NCBI RefSeq assembly: GCF_014203645.1
Contig: NZ_JACHJL010000001.1
Coordinates: 124,001 to 188,000 of the forward strand
Length of the DNA stretch: 64,000 nucleotides
Origin: Streptomyces zagrosensis
GTDB lineage: Bacteria; Actinomycetota; Actinomycetes; Streptomycetales; Streptomycetaceae
Direction: 5' to 3'
Part shown: positions 38,761 through 47,861 of the stretch, piece by piece
Layout of the letters: each line of letters starts with the position of its first letter
Position numbering within the stretch: position 1 is the stretch's first letter
Position numbers and translations under genes: made by a program
The notes under the pieces: model-generated
Told to the model about the DNA's origin: nothing
The model's database searches: none
Seen by the model: the letters and a program-made list of their open reading frames with translations, nothing else

Positions 38761-39882
38761 ATGGACTCGCACGGCCCGATAGCCAGGCGCTTTCCGCTCG
38801 TCGCTCGATTCCGGCCCGCCTGCCTGCCGCTGCACGCCCGCGTGACGGCTCTGGTGGAACTGGCTGAGAAAGCGGTGCAACGTGGCGACCAGGGCGTTGC
38901 CTCGGCCGTCTTCAATCAGGCCGCCCTACTCGCCTCCGACATCGACCTCCCCGACCTCGCCCGCTCCATGTGCCACTGGCACGCCGAGGCGTACCTGCGC
39001 GCAGGCCCGCTGCCCGCCATGAGCGCCATCCGTGGGCTGGAACCTCTGGTCAACCTGGCACGCTTGCAGATCCGCGCCGGCCACAACGACGACGGCCGCC
39101 AACGACTACTGGACCTGTACGAGGCCGTCGGTGCGGACCGGACCGCCGTTTTCGAGGGCATCACCGTGCCGGGGAGGCTTACTCGCTCCGACGAGGACCG
39201 GCGGGAAGTCCACGCTTGGCTGTGGCGCGTAGTGCTCGCCGACGGCACGCGCAGCCTCACCACCACGGGCCGCTGGTCCGAAGCCCTCGCGCACATCGAG
39301 CTGCACCGCGGCGTCGGCACACGGATGCTCGACGGACGCCAAGTCGCCGTAGTCGCAGCACTCACCGCAGGCGACACCGAACGCGCTGTCGGACTGCTCA
39401 GCAGCACGACGCCAGGCGATCCGTGGGAACAGGCTGTCACCGCGTGTCTCACCGCACTGTGCCGACGCGGCACCAGTCAGGACCTCGATGCCCGCGCGAC
39501 CGGACTGGTGAGCACCTATCTCGACCACGATGAGCAACCAGGGCTGACCGTCTTCGATATCCGCCTCGGCCTCACAGTCCTGGACGTGATCGGCCCGAAC
39601 CATTACGAGGCGCCTCGGCTCGTGGAGGACCTGCTCCGACGTACGACGGATACGCTCAACGGATACGCAGCCCGCGAGATTCTGGCCCACGCTATGTGCA
39701 GCACACTCCTCACAGGCAACCAAGCCCGGGACTGCCGAGACCTAATTCGGTCCTGTGGACTGGGGAGCGGCACTCTCCCTGACGATCTGTCCGCCGGTCT
39801 ATCCGCCGCGCTCGACTCCAGTGAAGCGGTGATCACTCGCTCTCTGGGCACCCAGTCTGCGTTGCACACGGCGACCGGTTGA
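38761..39882 (+). CDS. TPR-like helical protein next to the lanthipeptide operon
   Basis: A 373-residue soluble protein with an Ala/Leu-rich, alternating helical pattern typical of TPR-type repeats (LVELAEKAVQRGDQGVASAV; ARSMCHWHAEAYLRAGPLPA; LVNLARLQIRAGHNDDGRQR; SLTTTGRWSEALAHIELHRG). No catalytic motif is seen. ATG 38761 follows GGGGG. Proteins of this type occur elsewhere in Streptomyces beside LanB-type or regulatory genes, so a regulatory or scaffold role is possible, but this is inference. Confidence 0.65.
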   Translation: MDSHGPIARRFPLVARFRPACLPLHARVTALVELAEKAVQRGDQGVASAVFNQAALLASDIDLPDLARSMCHWHAEAYLRAGPLPAMSAIRGLEPLVNLARLQIRAGHNDDGRQRLLDLYEAVGADRTAVFEGITVPGRLTRSDEDRREVHAWLWRVVLADGTRSLTTTGRWSEALAHIELHRGVGTRMLDGRQVAVVAALTAGDTERAVGLLSSTTPGDPWEQAVTACLTALCRRGTSQDLDARATGLVSTYLDHDEQPGLTVFDIRLGLTVLDVIGPNHYEAPRLVEDLLRRTTDTLNGYAAREILAHAMCSTLLTGNQARDCRDLIRSCGLGSGTLPDDLSAGLSAALDSSEAVITRSLGTQSALHTATG

Positions 39883-39920
39883 GCCGGGCTTTGAGGATTC
39901 GGCCTGTCGGTAGACGCGGC

Positions 39921-39926
39921 TACGCT
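39921..39926 (+). promoter_or_regulatory. -10 box of leaderless gene at 39934
   Basis: TACGCT ends seven bases before the ATG at 39934, which has no ribosome site. Confidence 0.4.
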
Positions 39927-39933
39927 CGAACAC

Positions 39934-40305
39934 ATGAGCGTGCCTACTGAGGGGCTGACTCTGGGGGCCGTCAGCGCGATCGTCGAGAAGAAGATCCTCA
40001 CCAACAAGATCCGCATCTATCGGCCTGGCGAGCCGGTCTTCAATCCGGACACGGGGCAGTACGAGCCCGGTCCGCCCGTCACCATCTACGAAGGCCCAGG
40101 GGCAATCTTCCCCACTGGCGGTCCTTCCGTCGTCCTCCACCTCGCGGGACAGGCGTACGTGGACGACACCCTGTCCCGCTACCGACTGCTTACCCCGCTG
40201 TCGGCGCCGGTCGCCTGGCGCGAGGACACCGTGGTCAAAGTGGTCGTGCCCGAGGGCCACTGCGAAGGACGCAGAGACAAGCTGATCAACCGGCCAGAAG
40301 CGTAA
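39934..40305 (+). CDS. Small protein resembling phage head-tail/closure-type DUF6093 proteins
   Basis: A 123-residue soluble protein. The segment IRIYRPGEPVFNPDTGQYEP, then PPVTIYEGPGAIFPTG and TLSRYRLLTPLSAPVAWRED, resembles actinophage proteins of the DUF6093 type that sit among head-tail genes. No other phage structural gene is near, so it is an isolated remnant or the fold has a different use. Its stop at 40303 directly abuts the helicase remnant, suggesting a recombination junction here. Confidence 0.5.
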   Translation: MSVPTEGLTLGAVSAIVEKKILTNKIRIYRPGEPVFNPDTGQYEPGPPVTIYEGPGAIFPTGGPSVVLHLAGQAYVDDTLSRYRLLTPLSAPVAWREDTVVKVVVPEGHCEGRRDKLINRPEA

Positions 40306-41201
40306 GAGGTCGTCGGCCAACTTCACCGCCTCACACAGGACCCGGCCTACGCCGATCGCACCATGGGAATCATCATTTTGCGCCACGGCGCCCAGACACG
40401 ACTCGTTCAAGACCTCGTTGATCAACGCATCCCGATGCCCGCCCGAGAGCGCCACAACATCCAGATCGGCACACCCGAAGAGTTCCAGGGCGATCAACGC
40501 GACATCATCCTGCTCTCGATGGCCGCAATGATATCGCCGCGACTGGCCGCCATCACGAACGACGCTTCAACGTCGCCGCCAGCCGAGCCCGCGACCAGAT
40601 GTGGCTCTTCCACTCCATGGCTGCCGACCAGCTCAGCAGCAAGGAGCTGCGGCACTCGCTGCTCACTTACATGCAGAGCCCGCCTCCGCCCTACACCCAC
40701 GCCCACCAGCCGGTTCATGTCAGCCCCGATCGAGTCTGCGCCCCCTTCCAGTCGCTCTTCGAACAGAGCGTCTCTCTGCGCATCAAGGAACGCGGCTACG
40801 ACGTGGTGCCGCAGTGGGAAGTCGACGGTAAATACATCGACCTCGTCGTCACTGGCGACCACAGGCGCCTCGCCGTCGAGTGCGACGGAAGCCCCTACCA
40901 CTCCACCCGCCAGCAGATGCACGACGACGCAGAGCGGGAGCGTGAACTCCGGCGCGCTGGCTGGACATTCTGCCGTGTACGCAGCAGTGCCTTTGCTATG
41001 TCGCCGGAAGAGGCCCTGGCGCCATTGTGGAAACGCCTGACCGAGCTGGCCATTCACCCACGCGCTACGCCGGAGATCCTTGAGGAGGACGCAGAACCAC
41101 ACGGGTCATGGACACCGGTCGGGCTAGCTGAAGCCGAGCCCGACGACGAAGACATGGATGCCTACGACGGTGAATCGGACGACGACGGCGAGGCGGCCTG
41201 A
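40306..41201 (+). pseudogene. 3' remnant of a superfamily 1 helicase with C-terminal restriction-like nuclease domain
   Basis: The first part, in one frame, has the late helicase motifs TMGIIILRHGAQTRLVQDLV and GTPEEFQGDQRDIILLSM (motif V-like). At about 40540-40560 the frame shifts to RRFNVAASRARDQMWLFHSM (motif VI, ASRAR). A DUF559/Vsr-like nuclease domain follows: RIKERGYDVVPQWEVDGKYI, DLVVTGDHRRLAVECDGSPY and RERELRRAGWTFCRVRSSAF, with Asp-x(n)-Glu-Cys-Asp as the likely active site. The ATPase N-terminus is missing. Such AAA helicase-nuclease fusions are frequent in defence loci. The next gene starts two bases after the stop. Confidence 0.75.
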
Positions 41202-41202
41202 C

Positions 41203-42043
41203 ATGGAGAACTTCGACGACAGCACCCTCGACGAACTAGCCGCCTTGATCTGTGGTGACGAGCCCGGCGTGAAACGACGGCGTGGCTGGGAGCTGGCGCT
41301 CTTCCTGCGACGGACCGGCTGGGAAGACGTCCCCGATCACGACGGCAGTCCACGCCATCGTTGGACCCTCGACATCCTGCGCGAACGGAAAGAGGGCAAC
41401 GCCGGCGACATTGAGCACGTTGTCCTGCGCCTGGCTGATCGACGGGAGTATCAGCAACAGCCCAGTGAGTACGACCCTGTCATCGAACGCTTCCAAGAAG
41501 TTCTGGAGTTGGAAGGCCGCCGCATCGACTACCGAGGCGGGCAGCCCCTCCTTGTCGAGTACGACCCCGAAGAGCCGCCACGCGTACAACGTGTGGAACT
41601 CAAGGTCGCCATTACCGACATCGTCTCCGACCCGTATCTGGCTCGCGCGGTGCAACTGCGCCTCGATGAGGCACGCACCTGTCAAGAACAGGATGCCTAC
41701 ACGGCGCGGTCGTCATGCTCGGTAGCCTTCTCGAAGGCGCCCTGGTCCATGCAGCCGAAGCCAGGCAGGCAAACCTGCCCTTCCCCAAGCCGCTACGAGC
41801 CGCTGGGTTGCAGGAACTCGTCCAGCACGCGCACACCAAGGAGGGGATCGACCACGACGCCAAGCTGGCATCGGAGCTGTTCCGGACCTATCGCACCCTG
41901 GTCCATCCCCTCGCGGAGAAGCGAACCAAGCACAGAGCAGACTTCGACACGGCCGATCTGTGCTGGTCGCAGTCAACGCTGTTCTCAATGACCTGGCGGC
42001 AAGCCACCCACGGTTGCACTTGTCGAAGCGTGCACGAGCATGA
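41203..42043 (+). pseudogene. Frameshifted gene, possibly HEPN/Abi_C-like, paired with the helicase-nuclease remnant
   Basis: Joining three frames gives one protein of about 280 residues. Part 1 (41203-41700) is MENFDDSTLDELAALICGDE ... VELKVAITDIVSDPYLARAV. Part 2 (41715-41955) is MLGSLLEGALVHAAEARQAN and LFRTYRTLVHPLAEKRTKHR. Part 3 is LVAVNAVLNDLAASHPRLHL, ending at TGA 42041. Each switch equals one missing base (near 41697 and near 41960). The GSLLEGAL helix and RTLVHP motif resemble the RNxxHP pattern of HEPN/abortive-infection C-terminal domains. The assignment is tentative. It is coupled to the preceding nuclease gene (two-base gap). Confidence 0.55.
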
Positions 42044-42128
42044 TCAGGCGCCAGCGTCCAGCGAAGAAGATGTTCAGGATTGGCGCCGCTAGTGCATTCT
42101 GGAAGGTCAACTTCCCGCAGTTGATGAG

Positions 42129-43334
42129 GTGGGCTCCGTGTGCCAGGCCCCCCGCCCTCGGCATTCGAGCGTGCCGCTGGACAGGCGTCGTGCTGCAGCG
42201 GCTGATGTTCCCGCCCACCCCTCCTTTGCCCAACGCGTATTCACCGGCACCCTGATCCGGCGCGTCGATCGCACCACGTACGAACACGACGCCCAAGGCC
42301 GCCTGACCCGCCGTACCCGTCGCTTACTCAACGGCCAGCGCCGTACCTGAACTTACCGGTGGAGCGCGGAGGACCGCCTCACAGAAGCCGTCACCCCAGA
42401 CGGTGCAGTCTGGCGCTACACGTACGACCCGCTAGGCCGCCGAGCCAGTAAGCGCCGCATAGCGGACGACGGCACGGTGCTGGAGGAAGTTCGGTTCACG
42501 TGGGACGGCACACGCATAGCCGAACAGACCGCGCTGGACGGCCGGACCACCACATGGGAATACATGCCGGGGACACACCGGCCGCTGACCCAGACATCGC
42601 GCTACACGCCAGGGGAGGGAGAACCAGGAGAGGGAGAGCCAGGCAAAGGCGCGATACCCCGTGCTGCGAAGCTCTCCAAAACCGAGGTGGACGCCCAATT
42701 CCACGCCATCATTACCGACCTCGTCGGCACCCCAACGGAACTGGTCACGCCAGCGGGCAACCTGGCCTGGCAACATCGCACCAACCTCTGGGGCTCACCG
42801 TTGCCTGCCCCGGCGGATGGGGTGGATTGCCCGCTACGCTTCCCGGGCCAGTATACCGACCGCGAAACGAGCCTGAATTACAATTACTTCCGCTACTACG
42901 ACCCCGAAACCGCCCGCTATATCAGTCCCGACCCCCTCGGTCTCGCGGCCGGTCCCGATCACCACAGGTATATAGATAACCCTCTCCGCCAGATTGACCC
43001 CCTTGGCCTTTATTCATGCGACAAGCCGGGGCTGGATGACGCATCCGAAGAATACATTAGAGGTAAGCATATGCCTGGCGGCGCAAGTGCCACAAGCGAC
43101 AAAAGTATATTCAGATCCGATGAAGATCTTGACGACCTGGTTGAAACTGCCGGCAAGGTTGAACCTCGCGGCCCGAACGAGAATGGATTCTACGAACGTG
43201 ATGTTGATGCCAAGCGTGATATTGGCAATCTCTCTCCGGATGTCGGAGGGTTGCCCACCACGTGGTATCGGGTCGTGCAGGACAAGTGGGGTGGAGTGAT
43301 TACCATGCACCCGATATCTAAGCCTGCCAGCTGA
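42129..43334 (+). pseudogene. RHS-repeat toxin 3' fragment with C-terminal toxin domain
   Basis: The reading frame shows YD/RHS repeats (TTYEHDAQGRLTRRTRRLLN; VWRYTYDPLGRRASKRR), the RHS core end (FRYYDPETARYISPDPLGLA, then HHRYIDNPLRQIDPLGLY) and a variable C-terminal domain of about 105 residues (IRGKHMPGGASATSDKSIFR; NENGFYERDVDAKRDIGNLS; TTWYRVVQDKWGGVITMHPI). An in-frame TGA at 42348-42350 stands where the repeat pattern expects Trp (RRT-stop-TYRW). The large 5' part of the gene is missing. Alternation of K-H, G and T/W residues suggests a BECR-type RNase toxin, but this is inference. The DNA from about 43,000 is AT-richer than its surroundings. Confidence 0.8.
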
Positions 43335-43368
43335 GGCGAAAAATACTAGCAGACTCAGAGGGTTTCGC

Positions 43369-43662
43369 ATGGGACTAGCAGTCTATATAGAAGATCAAGT
43401 ACACGGGCGCTCATACGCGGGCCCCGAGGCAGGAAAGTGGCTGAGCAGTCTGGTATCAGCGGCAGCAGGGCATGGGCAACTGGCAGGTGTGCACGTTTAC
43501 GGTGACACCATGTTTAACGTCGTCCAGCTACGTTGGCTGCTAGTCGAGATTGAGCGCATTTCTGCAGAACAGCCAAAGCTGAGTTCGGCAGCTACTGGAG
43601 TAGCGAAGCTAATTGAAGAGGTAATCAAGCAGAGGGGGTATCTTTGGATCTCTGGAGACTAG
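43369..43662 (+). CDS. Probable immunity protein for the RHS toxin tail
   Basis: A 97-residue protein without a recognisable domain (VYIEDQVHGRSYAGPEAGKW; NVVQLRWLLVEIERISAEQP; KLIEEVIKQRGYLWISGD). It starts 34 bp after the toxin stop on the same strand, has similarly low GC, and is the right size for a polymorphic-toxin immunity protein. Evidence is positional only. Confidence 0.6.
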   Translation: MGLAVYIEDQVHGRSYAGPEAGKWLSSLVSAAAGHGQLAGVHVYGDTMFNVVQLRWLLVEIERISAEQPKLSSAATGVAKLIEEVIKQRGYLWISGD

Positions 43663-43689
43663 CCGCGATCGTTCATGAGACCCTCATGG

Positions 43690-44136
43690 ACGATCGAGAC
43701 TATTGATCCGAAACGCTTGTGATTTCGGGTGGTTGAGCTGGGAGTGGGTGGGGGACGCGCGGCATTTGCCGCTATGGGCACAGTGAGTCGTTCCGGGTGC
43801 AATCGAGGCTCGGGATCTGACTATGGCCTGGCGTTTTGCGATCTTTTTGTAATAGTCGGTCTCGTATTCGACGGTTGAGATGTGCCCAATTCCACCGTGG
43901 AGCCGGTGGTGGCAATGTCAGTCAACTCACTCGGCGGTGGCCAGCTCGACTTCGGAGGGTGTTTTCCGAGGGCGGCGGGGCCTGATCAGCTCGCTCTTGA
44001 ACAGGCCGATCACGGACTCCATCAGGGTGTTGTCGTATGCGTCGCCGACCAATCCGGTCGATGCGGCGAGACAGAACAGCCGCGACCGGGCCCAGGTGAG
44101 GCGATGTGGCGCCAACTCTCCCCAGAACTTCACCAC
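43690..44136 (-). mobile_element. IS3-family transposase (OrfB) C-terminal remnant
   Basis: The minus-strand frame contains GDAYDNTLMESVIGLFKSEL (DDE transposase, last catalytic Glu region), then VELATAE-stop-VD-stop-HCHHRLHGGIGHIS. Both stops are TGA at positions where IS3 transposases have Trp (ATAEWVDWYN..). The N-terminal two thirds and the inverted repeats are not seen. The boundaries are approximate. Confidence 0.8.
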
Positions 44137-44912
44137 TTAGAGGTGAGGTTCGGTTACGGTAGACCCATGCCGAGGCAGCGACCGCTACCGCCTACGTGCC
44201 GCTGTGGCCCTACGCGGACAGCGACGCCGTCATCTGTGATCGTGTCCCGCACGCACTCACTGAAACGGGGCTGCCTCACGGGCCGTACCTGGCGATGCTC
44301 GATCAAGTCTTACGGTATCTGCTGGAGTTGGCCCGAGGCATCCACATCCAGGCCTCACTGCGCACCCAGCCGGGCCTGCCCCGTGTCACCGTCTGCCGGT
44401 CCTCCGAGCTGTGTGACCGTCTTCCGCCCGTGCGCTACCAGCAAGAATGATGGCCGATGCCCGCCTCCTCGGCACCCGGGTGGTGCGCGACTCCCACGTT
44501 TACCGCGATTCTCTGCGCCGCAAGTGCCTCCTTTTGGACCCCGTGTTTCCACTTTTCGGCCAGACCATTGAGGCAGCCGGAGCCACTCCCGCGTACTGCC
44601 CAATGGGCAAGACCACCGGACGCCTCGCCCCCGACCCATTCGCCTCGCTGATGTCGCGCGTACTAGCGTCAACTGCTCGTGCAGTCCGCCCAATCTGCTC
44701 GGATCAGTCTTCTTCGAATTCACCTTGCGTACGCCCCGCAGCCTCGCCCCGCATCCGCATCAGCTACGCGACTAGTCGCCTCCTCCTCCCGGAAGAAGCC
44801 CTCAACCGTATGGAGAAGGCTTTGACCTAGGCCACGTCTGGCTTACCTGCTCTGCCCGCCGGCTCCCGGACCTATCCGATAAGCAAAGCTCCCACCCGAA
44901 GGTGCCCCAGTC
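44137..44912. other. Region with two doubtful short ORFs
   Basis: Bases 44196-44450 (84 residues, VPLWPYADSDAVICDRVPHA...) and 44454-44830 are open on the plus strand, but neither has a good ribosome site or a recognisable domain. The stretch lies between an IS3 remnant and an intact two-gene unit and probably consists of degraded DNA. Confidence 0.35.
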
Positions 44913-45299
44913 ATGCCACAAGTCCACGCCGACAATCAGGTGAAACCGACCCATGCCGAATACGAGGCCCTGTACCCAGACGCGGACTGCGGCACCGTGA
45001 CGCACGCCGTCTACCGTGCCGAACAAGGCTTCGAAGTCACCACCTTGCCGGCATTCCTGCCTGCGGCTAACGCCTGTACCCACGCCACCGGGCACACCTT
45101 GCACCACTTCGGTGCCGAACAAGCCGAGCTGGGCACCGATCACGCCATCGGCGCCGACGACATCGACCGCGAACTGAGTCCCGTCACGCCGACCGGGAAT
45201 CAGCCGGGGGACGCGGTGGCGATGGCCGACCGCCTATTCGCTCTGTTCACCGCGATGCCGCACGAGCAGCTCGCTTTCGTGGAGGCATCATGCAGCTAA
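44913..45299 (+). CDS. Unrecognised 128-residue protein, first gene of a two-gene unit
   Basis: Soluble, acidic, rich in Ala and His (TLPAFLPAANACTHATGHTL; HHFGAEQAELGTDHAIGADD). I recognise no family. GAAGGTG precedes the ATG, and the end overlaps the next gene by ten bases, so the pair is translationally coupled. No membrane segment or signal peptide is seen. Confidence 0.6.
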   Translation: MPQVHADNQVKPTHAEYEALYPDADCGTVTHAVYRAEQGFEVTTLPAFLPAANACTHATGHTLHHFGAEQAELGTDHAIGADDIDRELSPVTPTGNQPGDAVAMADRLFALFTAMPHEQLAFVEASCS

Positions 45300-46345
45300 G
45301 CCTCGCCGATGCCGTCATGCGGCTGTCGCTCCAGACGCATCCGGCTCCCTTCTCCCTGGTCCAGTTCTACCCGGCACTCTCCCTCTATCGCGTCGAGCGC
45401 CCCTACTCGGCGGAAGAGCTCGACCGAGCCGCCGCGTATTTCTTGCGCGGGAATCCTTTGTTCCACTCCGTCCACCACGCGCACTGGACGTTCGACAGTC
45501 CCGAGGACTTCCCTGTCTCCAGCTTCCAGGACACGGTGAACCGGTGGTATCCCGCGTGCGCCGACGGTTTCCTCCTGGCGTCCGTGACCTTCCGCAGCGA
45601 CCCCACCCTGCAAGGAATCTTCACCTCCTTCCCGATGGGACTCCAGGACGGTTACCGCTGTTTCCACTTCCACCAGCAGCTCATGAGCACGCTGAAAGCC
45701 GGGCAGGACACTTTCCGCATCTCCCAGCGACTGGATGAACTGGGCATTGACGTGGCGGATTTGGCCCGGAAGGTCCCCCGGTGGGAAAAGGACCCGCAGT
45801 CGGCCACCGCCCAGAAGATTCCGTTCGCCATCGAAGAATCCACTCGTCCCGCCACCCCAGCCGGCCCCTACCTCGACAACGTGGTCCAGCGGTTTTCACG
45901 CCGGGGTTGCGAAAACCTCATCTTTGTCAAAAACGCCCTGCGGGCGACGACCGTCCCCCTCGGCAGCTTCATGCTCTTCCTGAACGTCCCCGCCGACGTG
46001 GTCCACTCCACCGACGGCAACGGCCTTCGCGCGTACTGCCGAGCCCAGGAAGACATCGTGCTGCGGCAGATCGCCGCCCTCGACAGCGACGAAGCCTTCC
46101 GCACCGCCGGGAAAGCGGTGCTGCCCGCACTGCACGACCTGCCCAGCCGCTGCTTCGTCAACAACTACGGAGACGTGACACTCTTCAGCGGACGTGCCGA
46201 ACATCCCGAACGGGGCCACCTGCTGTCCTACCAGTGGCACATGCCCGCCATCGTCCTCGGGCTCGTGTCCGGGCCCCGCGACGCCGTGGCGTGGACCATC
46301 ACCATCGACGGCCGTGCCTTCGACTTCGCCTCATCCGACATCTGA
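45290..46345 (+). CDS. Unrecognised 351-residue protein, possibly condensation/acyltransferase fold
   Basis: The start ATG at 45290 has GGAGG in front and lies inside the end of the previous gene. Visible segments are FSLVQFYPALSLYRVERPYS, AAAYFLRGNPLFHSVHHAHW, GCENLIFVKNALRATTVPLG, SFMLFLNVPADVVHSTDGNG, FVNNYGDVTLFSGRAEHPER and AWTITIDGRAFDFASSDI. The series of short strands near NNYGD and the final AWTITIDGR resemble the second half of condensation/alcohol-acyltransferase proteins, but the HHxxxDG motif is absent. Function unknown. Confidence 0.6.
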   Translation: MQLSLADAVMRLSLQTHPAPFSLVQFYPALSLYRVERPYSAEELDRAAAYFLRGNPLFHSVHHAHWTFDSPEDFPVSSFQDTVNRWYPACADGFLLASVTFRSDPTLQGIFTSFPMGLQDGYRCFHFHQQLMSTLKAGQDTFRISQRLDELGIDVADLARKVPRWEKDPQSATAQKIPFAIEESTRPATPAGPYLDNVVQRFSRRGCENLIFVKNALRATTVPLGSFMLFLNVPADVVHSTDGNGLRAYCRAQEDIVLRQIAALDSDEAFRTAGKAVLPALHDLPSRCFVNNYGDVTLFSGRAEHPERGHLLSYQWHMPAIVLGLVSGPRDAVAWTITIDGRAFDFASSDI

Positions 46346-46527
46346 ACGACAAGCCACGAGGAACGCCTAGATGCCGCAGCACTGACGCACGGCGACGGTT
46401 CGGCTCGCTCTCGGGCCGTCTCTCACCGTTCGGAAGAGGACGGATAGAACATCGTCTGTGAAACGGGACGGGAAACGCGCACCTGTCACCGGCTGCGCCG
46501 AACCGTCTCAGAGCCCCGCGGTGTTTG

Positions 46528-46680
46528 TCACAGGTGAAGGCGGGCGACGTCTTGTCGGGAGAGCGCGTCGGTTGTGCGCAAGGCACGGGCGATGTGTTGC
46601 TCCACCGTGCGTGGAGAGAGGCGCAGGGTTGACGCGGGGTCTCGGTTCGTCATGCGGCGCACTGCGGGGCTATCGGCCGT
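46528..46680 (-). pseudogene. C-terminal HTH remnant of a LuxR-family regulator
   Basis: The conceptual translation ends RRMTNRDPASTLRLSPRTVE, QHIARALRTTDALSRQDVAR and LHL, the signature end of LuxR/LAL-type HTH domains (MTNREIA..L.LSPRTVEQHIARALRKL). Upstream there is no sensor or ATPase domain; the adjacent gene on the same strand is a membrane protein. A short decayed piece. Confidence 0.7.
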
Positions 46681-47203
46681 GAGCCTCGTGGCGGGGGAGG
46701 GGCCCGACATCGGCATGCCGACCGGGGCGAATGGCGGCGTGGCTTTGTCCGGGGCCGGGGCCGCTTCGTGCGGCGAGGGCGTCGGCGATGGCGCCGGTAG
46801 CGAAGGCGTAGACAGCTTTGTGCAGCACGTCGATGACGAGTTCCTTGCGGGGCCAGGTGTGCGGCGGGGCGCCGACACCGGTGGCGTTTTCGAGGATCTG
46901 GTCGTTGGTGAGGCGTACGACGGTGAACTTCGCCGAGGCGGCCGGTCCGCGCAGTCCGGAGTGGGCCATGGTCGAGCGCAGCACGCCGAGGAGGGCGGCC
47001 TGGCCGAAGTGCATGGCCCAGTTCACCGGCAGCGGCTGCTTTCCGGGGTGTTCGGGCATGCCGGTCAGGCGTTGGAGGACCCGCGCGGGTACGTGGGAGT
47101 CGGGCCGTTTTGTGATGGCCTGTTCGAGTTTCTCGCCGAGAGTCATGACGACGCCGCCGGCGGTGCCAGCGATCAGTCCCTGCCACAGTGCGCGCTTGAT
47201 CAT
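46670..47203 (-). CDS. Membrane protein of unknown function, divergent to DUF2243/CtaG genes
   Basis: A 177-residue protein starting at the ATG at 47203 (IKRALWQGLIAGTAGGVVMT, first membrane helix), with further hydrophobic segments NWAMHFGQAALLGVLRSTMA and HKAVYAFATGAIADALAARS. This type of protein is often found with DUF2243 and CtaG genes in actinobacteria (from memory). The C-terminal tail is low-complexity and may be altered by the adjacent decayed region. Confidence 0.65.
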   Translation of the reverse strand: MIKRALWQGLIAGTAGGVVMTLGEKLEQAITKRPDSHVPARVLQRLTGMPEHPGKQPLPVNWAMHFGQAALLGVLRSTMAHSGLRGPAASAKFTVVRLTNDQILENATGVGAPPHTWPRKELVIDVLHKAVYAFATGAIADALAARSGPGPGQSHAAIRPGRHADVGPLPRHEAHGR

Positions 47204-47372
47204 GCTGTTGCGGGTACCCGGTGCCAGTGCTCTGACCCACCGGTCGGGGCGGGACTCCACCCCACCGCCGGACGATTCGCCCATATACCGCGGCTGGCGG
47301 GTGCGCGGCTTGGGCGAGGGGGTAGGCGTGACGGGCAGCGAACTGGTCCCGGTACGGCAGGAAGGCAGACTC

Positions 47373-47861
47373 ATGAGCGCATCGGACCACCCGCACACGG
47401 TCCCCGGTGCACGGCCCGAGCCGCGCAGGTCAATGGTGGTGTGCGGAGTGATCGGGGTGGCGGTAATGGCCGCGGTCGATGAGATCGTCTTTCACCAGCT
47501 CCTGGGCTGGCACCACTTCTACGACCGCTCCACCCTCAGCGTGGGTCTGCTCTCGGACGGGCTGCTGCACACCGCTGAGCTGTTGGCCCTGGTCGCCGGG
47601 TTCTTCCTGTACGCCGATCTGCGCCGCCGCCGTGCCCTGGTCCCGGTCCGCGCCTGGGCCGGGTTCTTCCTGGGCCTGGGGACCTTCCAGTTGTTCGACG
47701 GGATCGTGGACCACAAACTGCTGCGTTTGCACCAGATTCGCTACGGCGTGGATGTCACCCCGTATGACTGGGCGTGGAACATGGCCGGTCTGTTGCTGCT
47801 GCTGATCGGCGTGGTGCTGGCTGTACGCGCAGGCCGCCACGGCAGGACGGCGTCGTGTTGA
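47373..47861 (+). CDS. DUF2243 family membrane protein
   Basis: A 162-residue protein with four predicted membrane helices (VVCGVIGVAVMAAVDEIVFH; GLLHTAELLALVAGFFLYAD; AWAGFFLGLGTFQLFDGIVD; WNMAGLLLLLIGVVLAV). The conserved HQLLGWHHFYD and DGIVDHKLLRLHQIR motifs, rich in His, are the family signature; metal or heme binding is possible. GGAAGG precedes ATG 47373. It overlaps the ctaG-like start (GTGTTGA), so the two are coupled. Confidence 0.85.
   Translation: MSASDHPHTVPGARPEPRRSMVVCGVIGVAVMAAVDEIVFHQLLGWHHFYDRSTLSVGLLSDGLLHTAELLALVAGFFLYADLRRRRALVPVRAWAGFFLGLGTFQLFDGIVDHKLLRLHQIRYGVDVTPYDWAWNMAGLLLLLIGVVLAVRAGRHGRTASC

Noticed and set aside
39934..40305. Start of an intact prophage
   Set aside because: Only one phage-like protein is seen; no terminase, portal, capsid or lysis genes follow.
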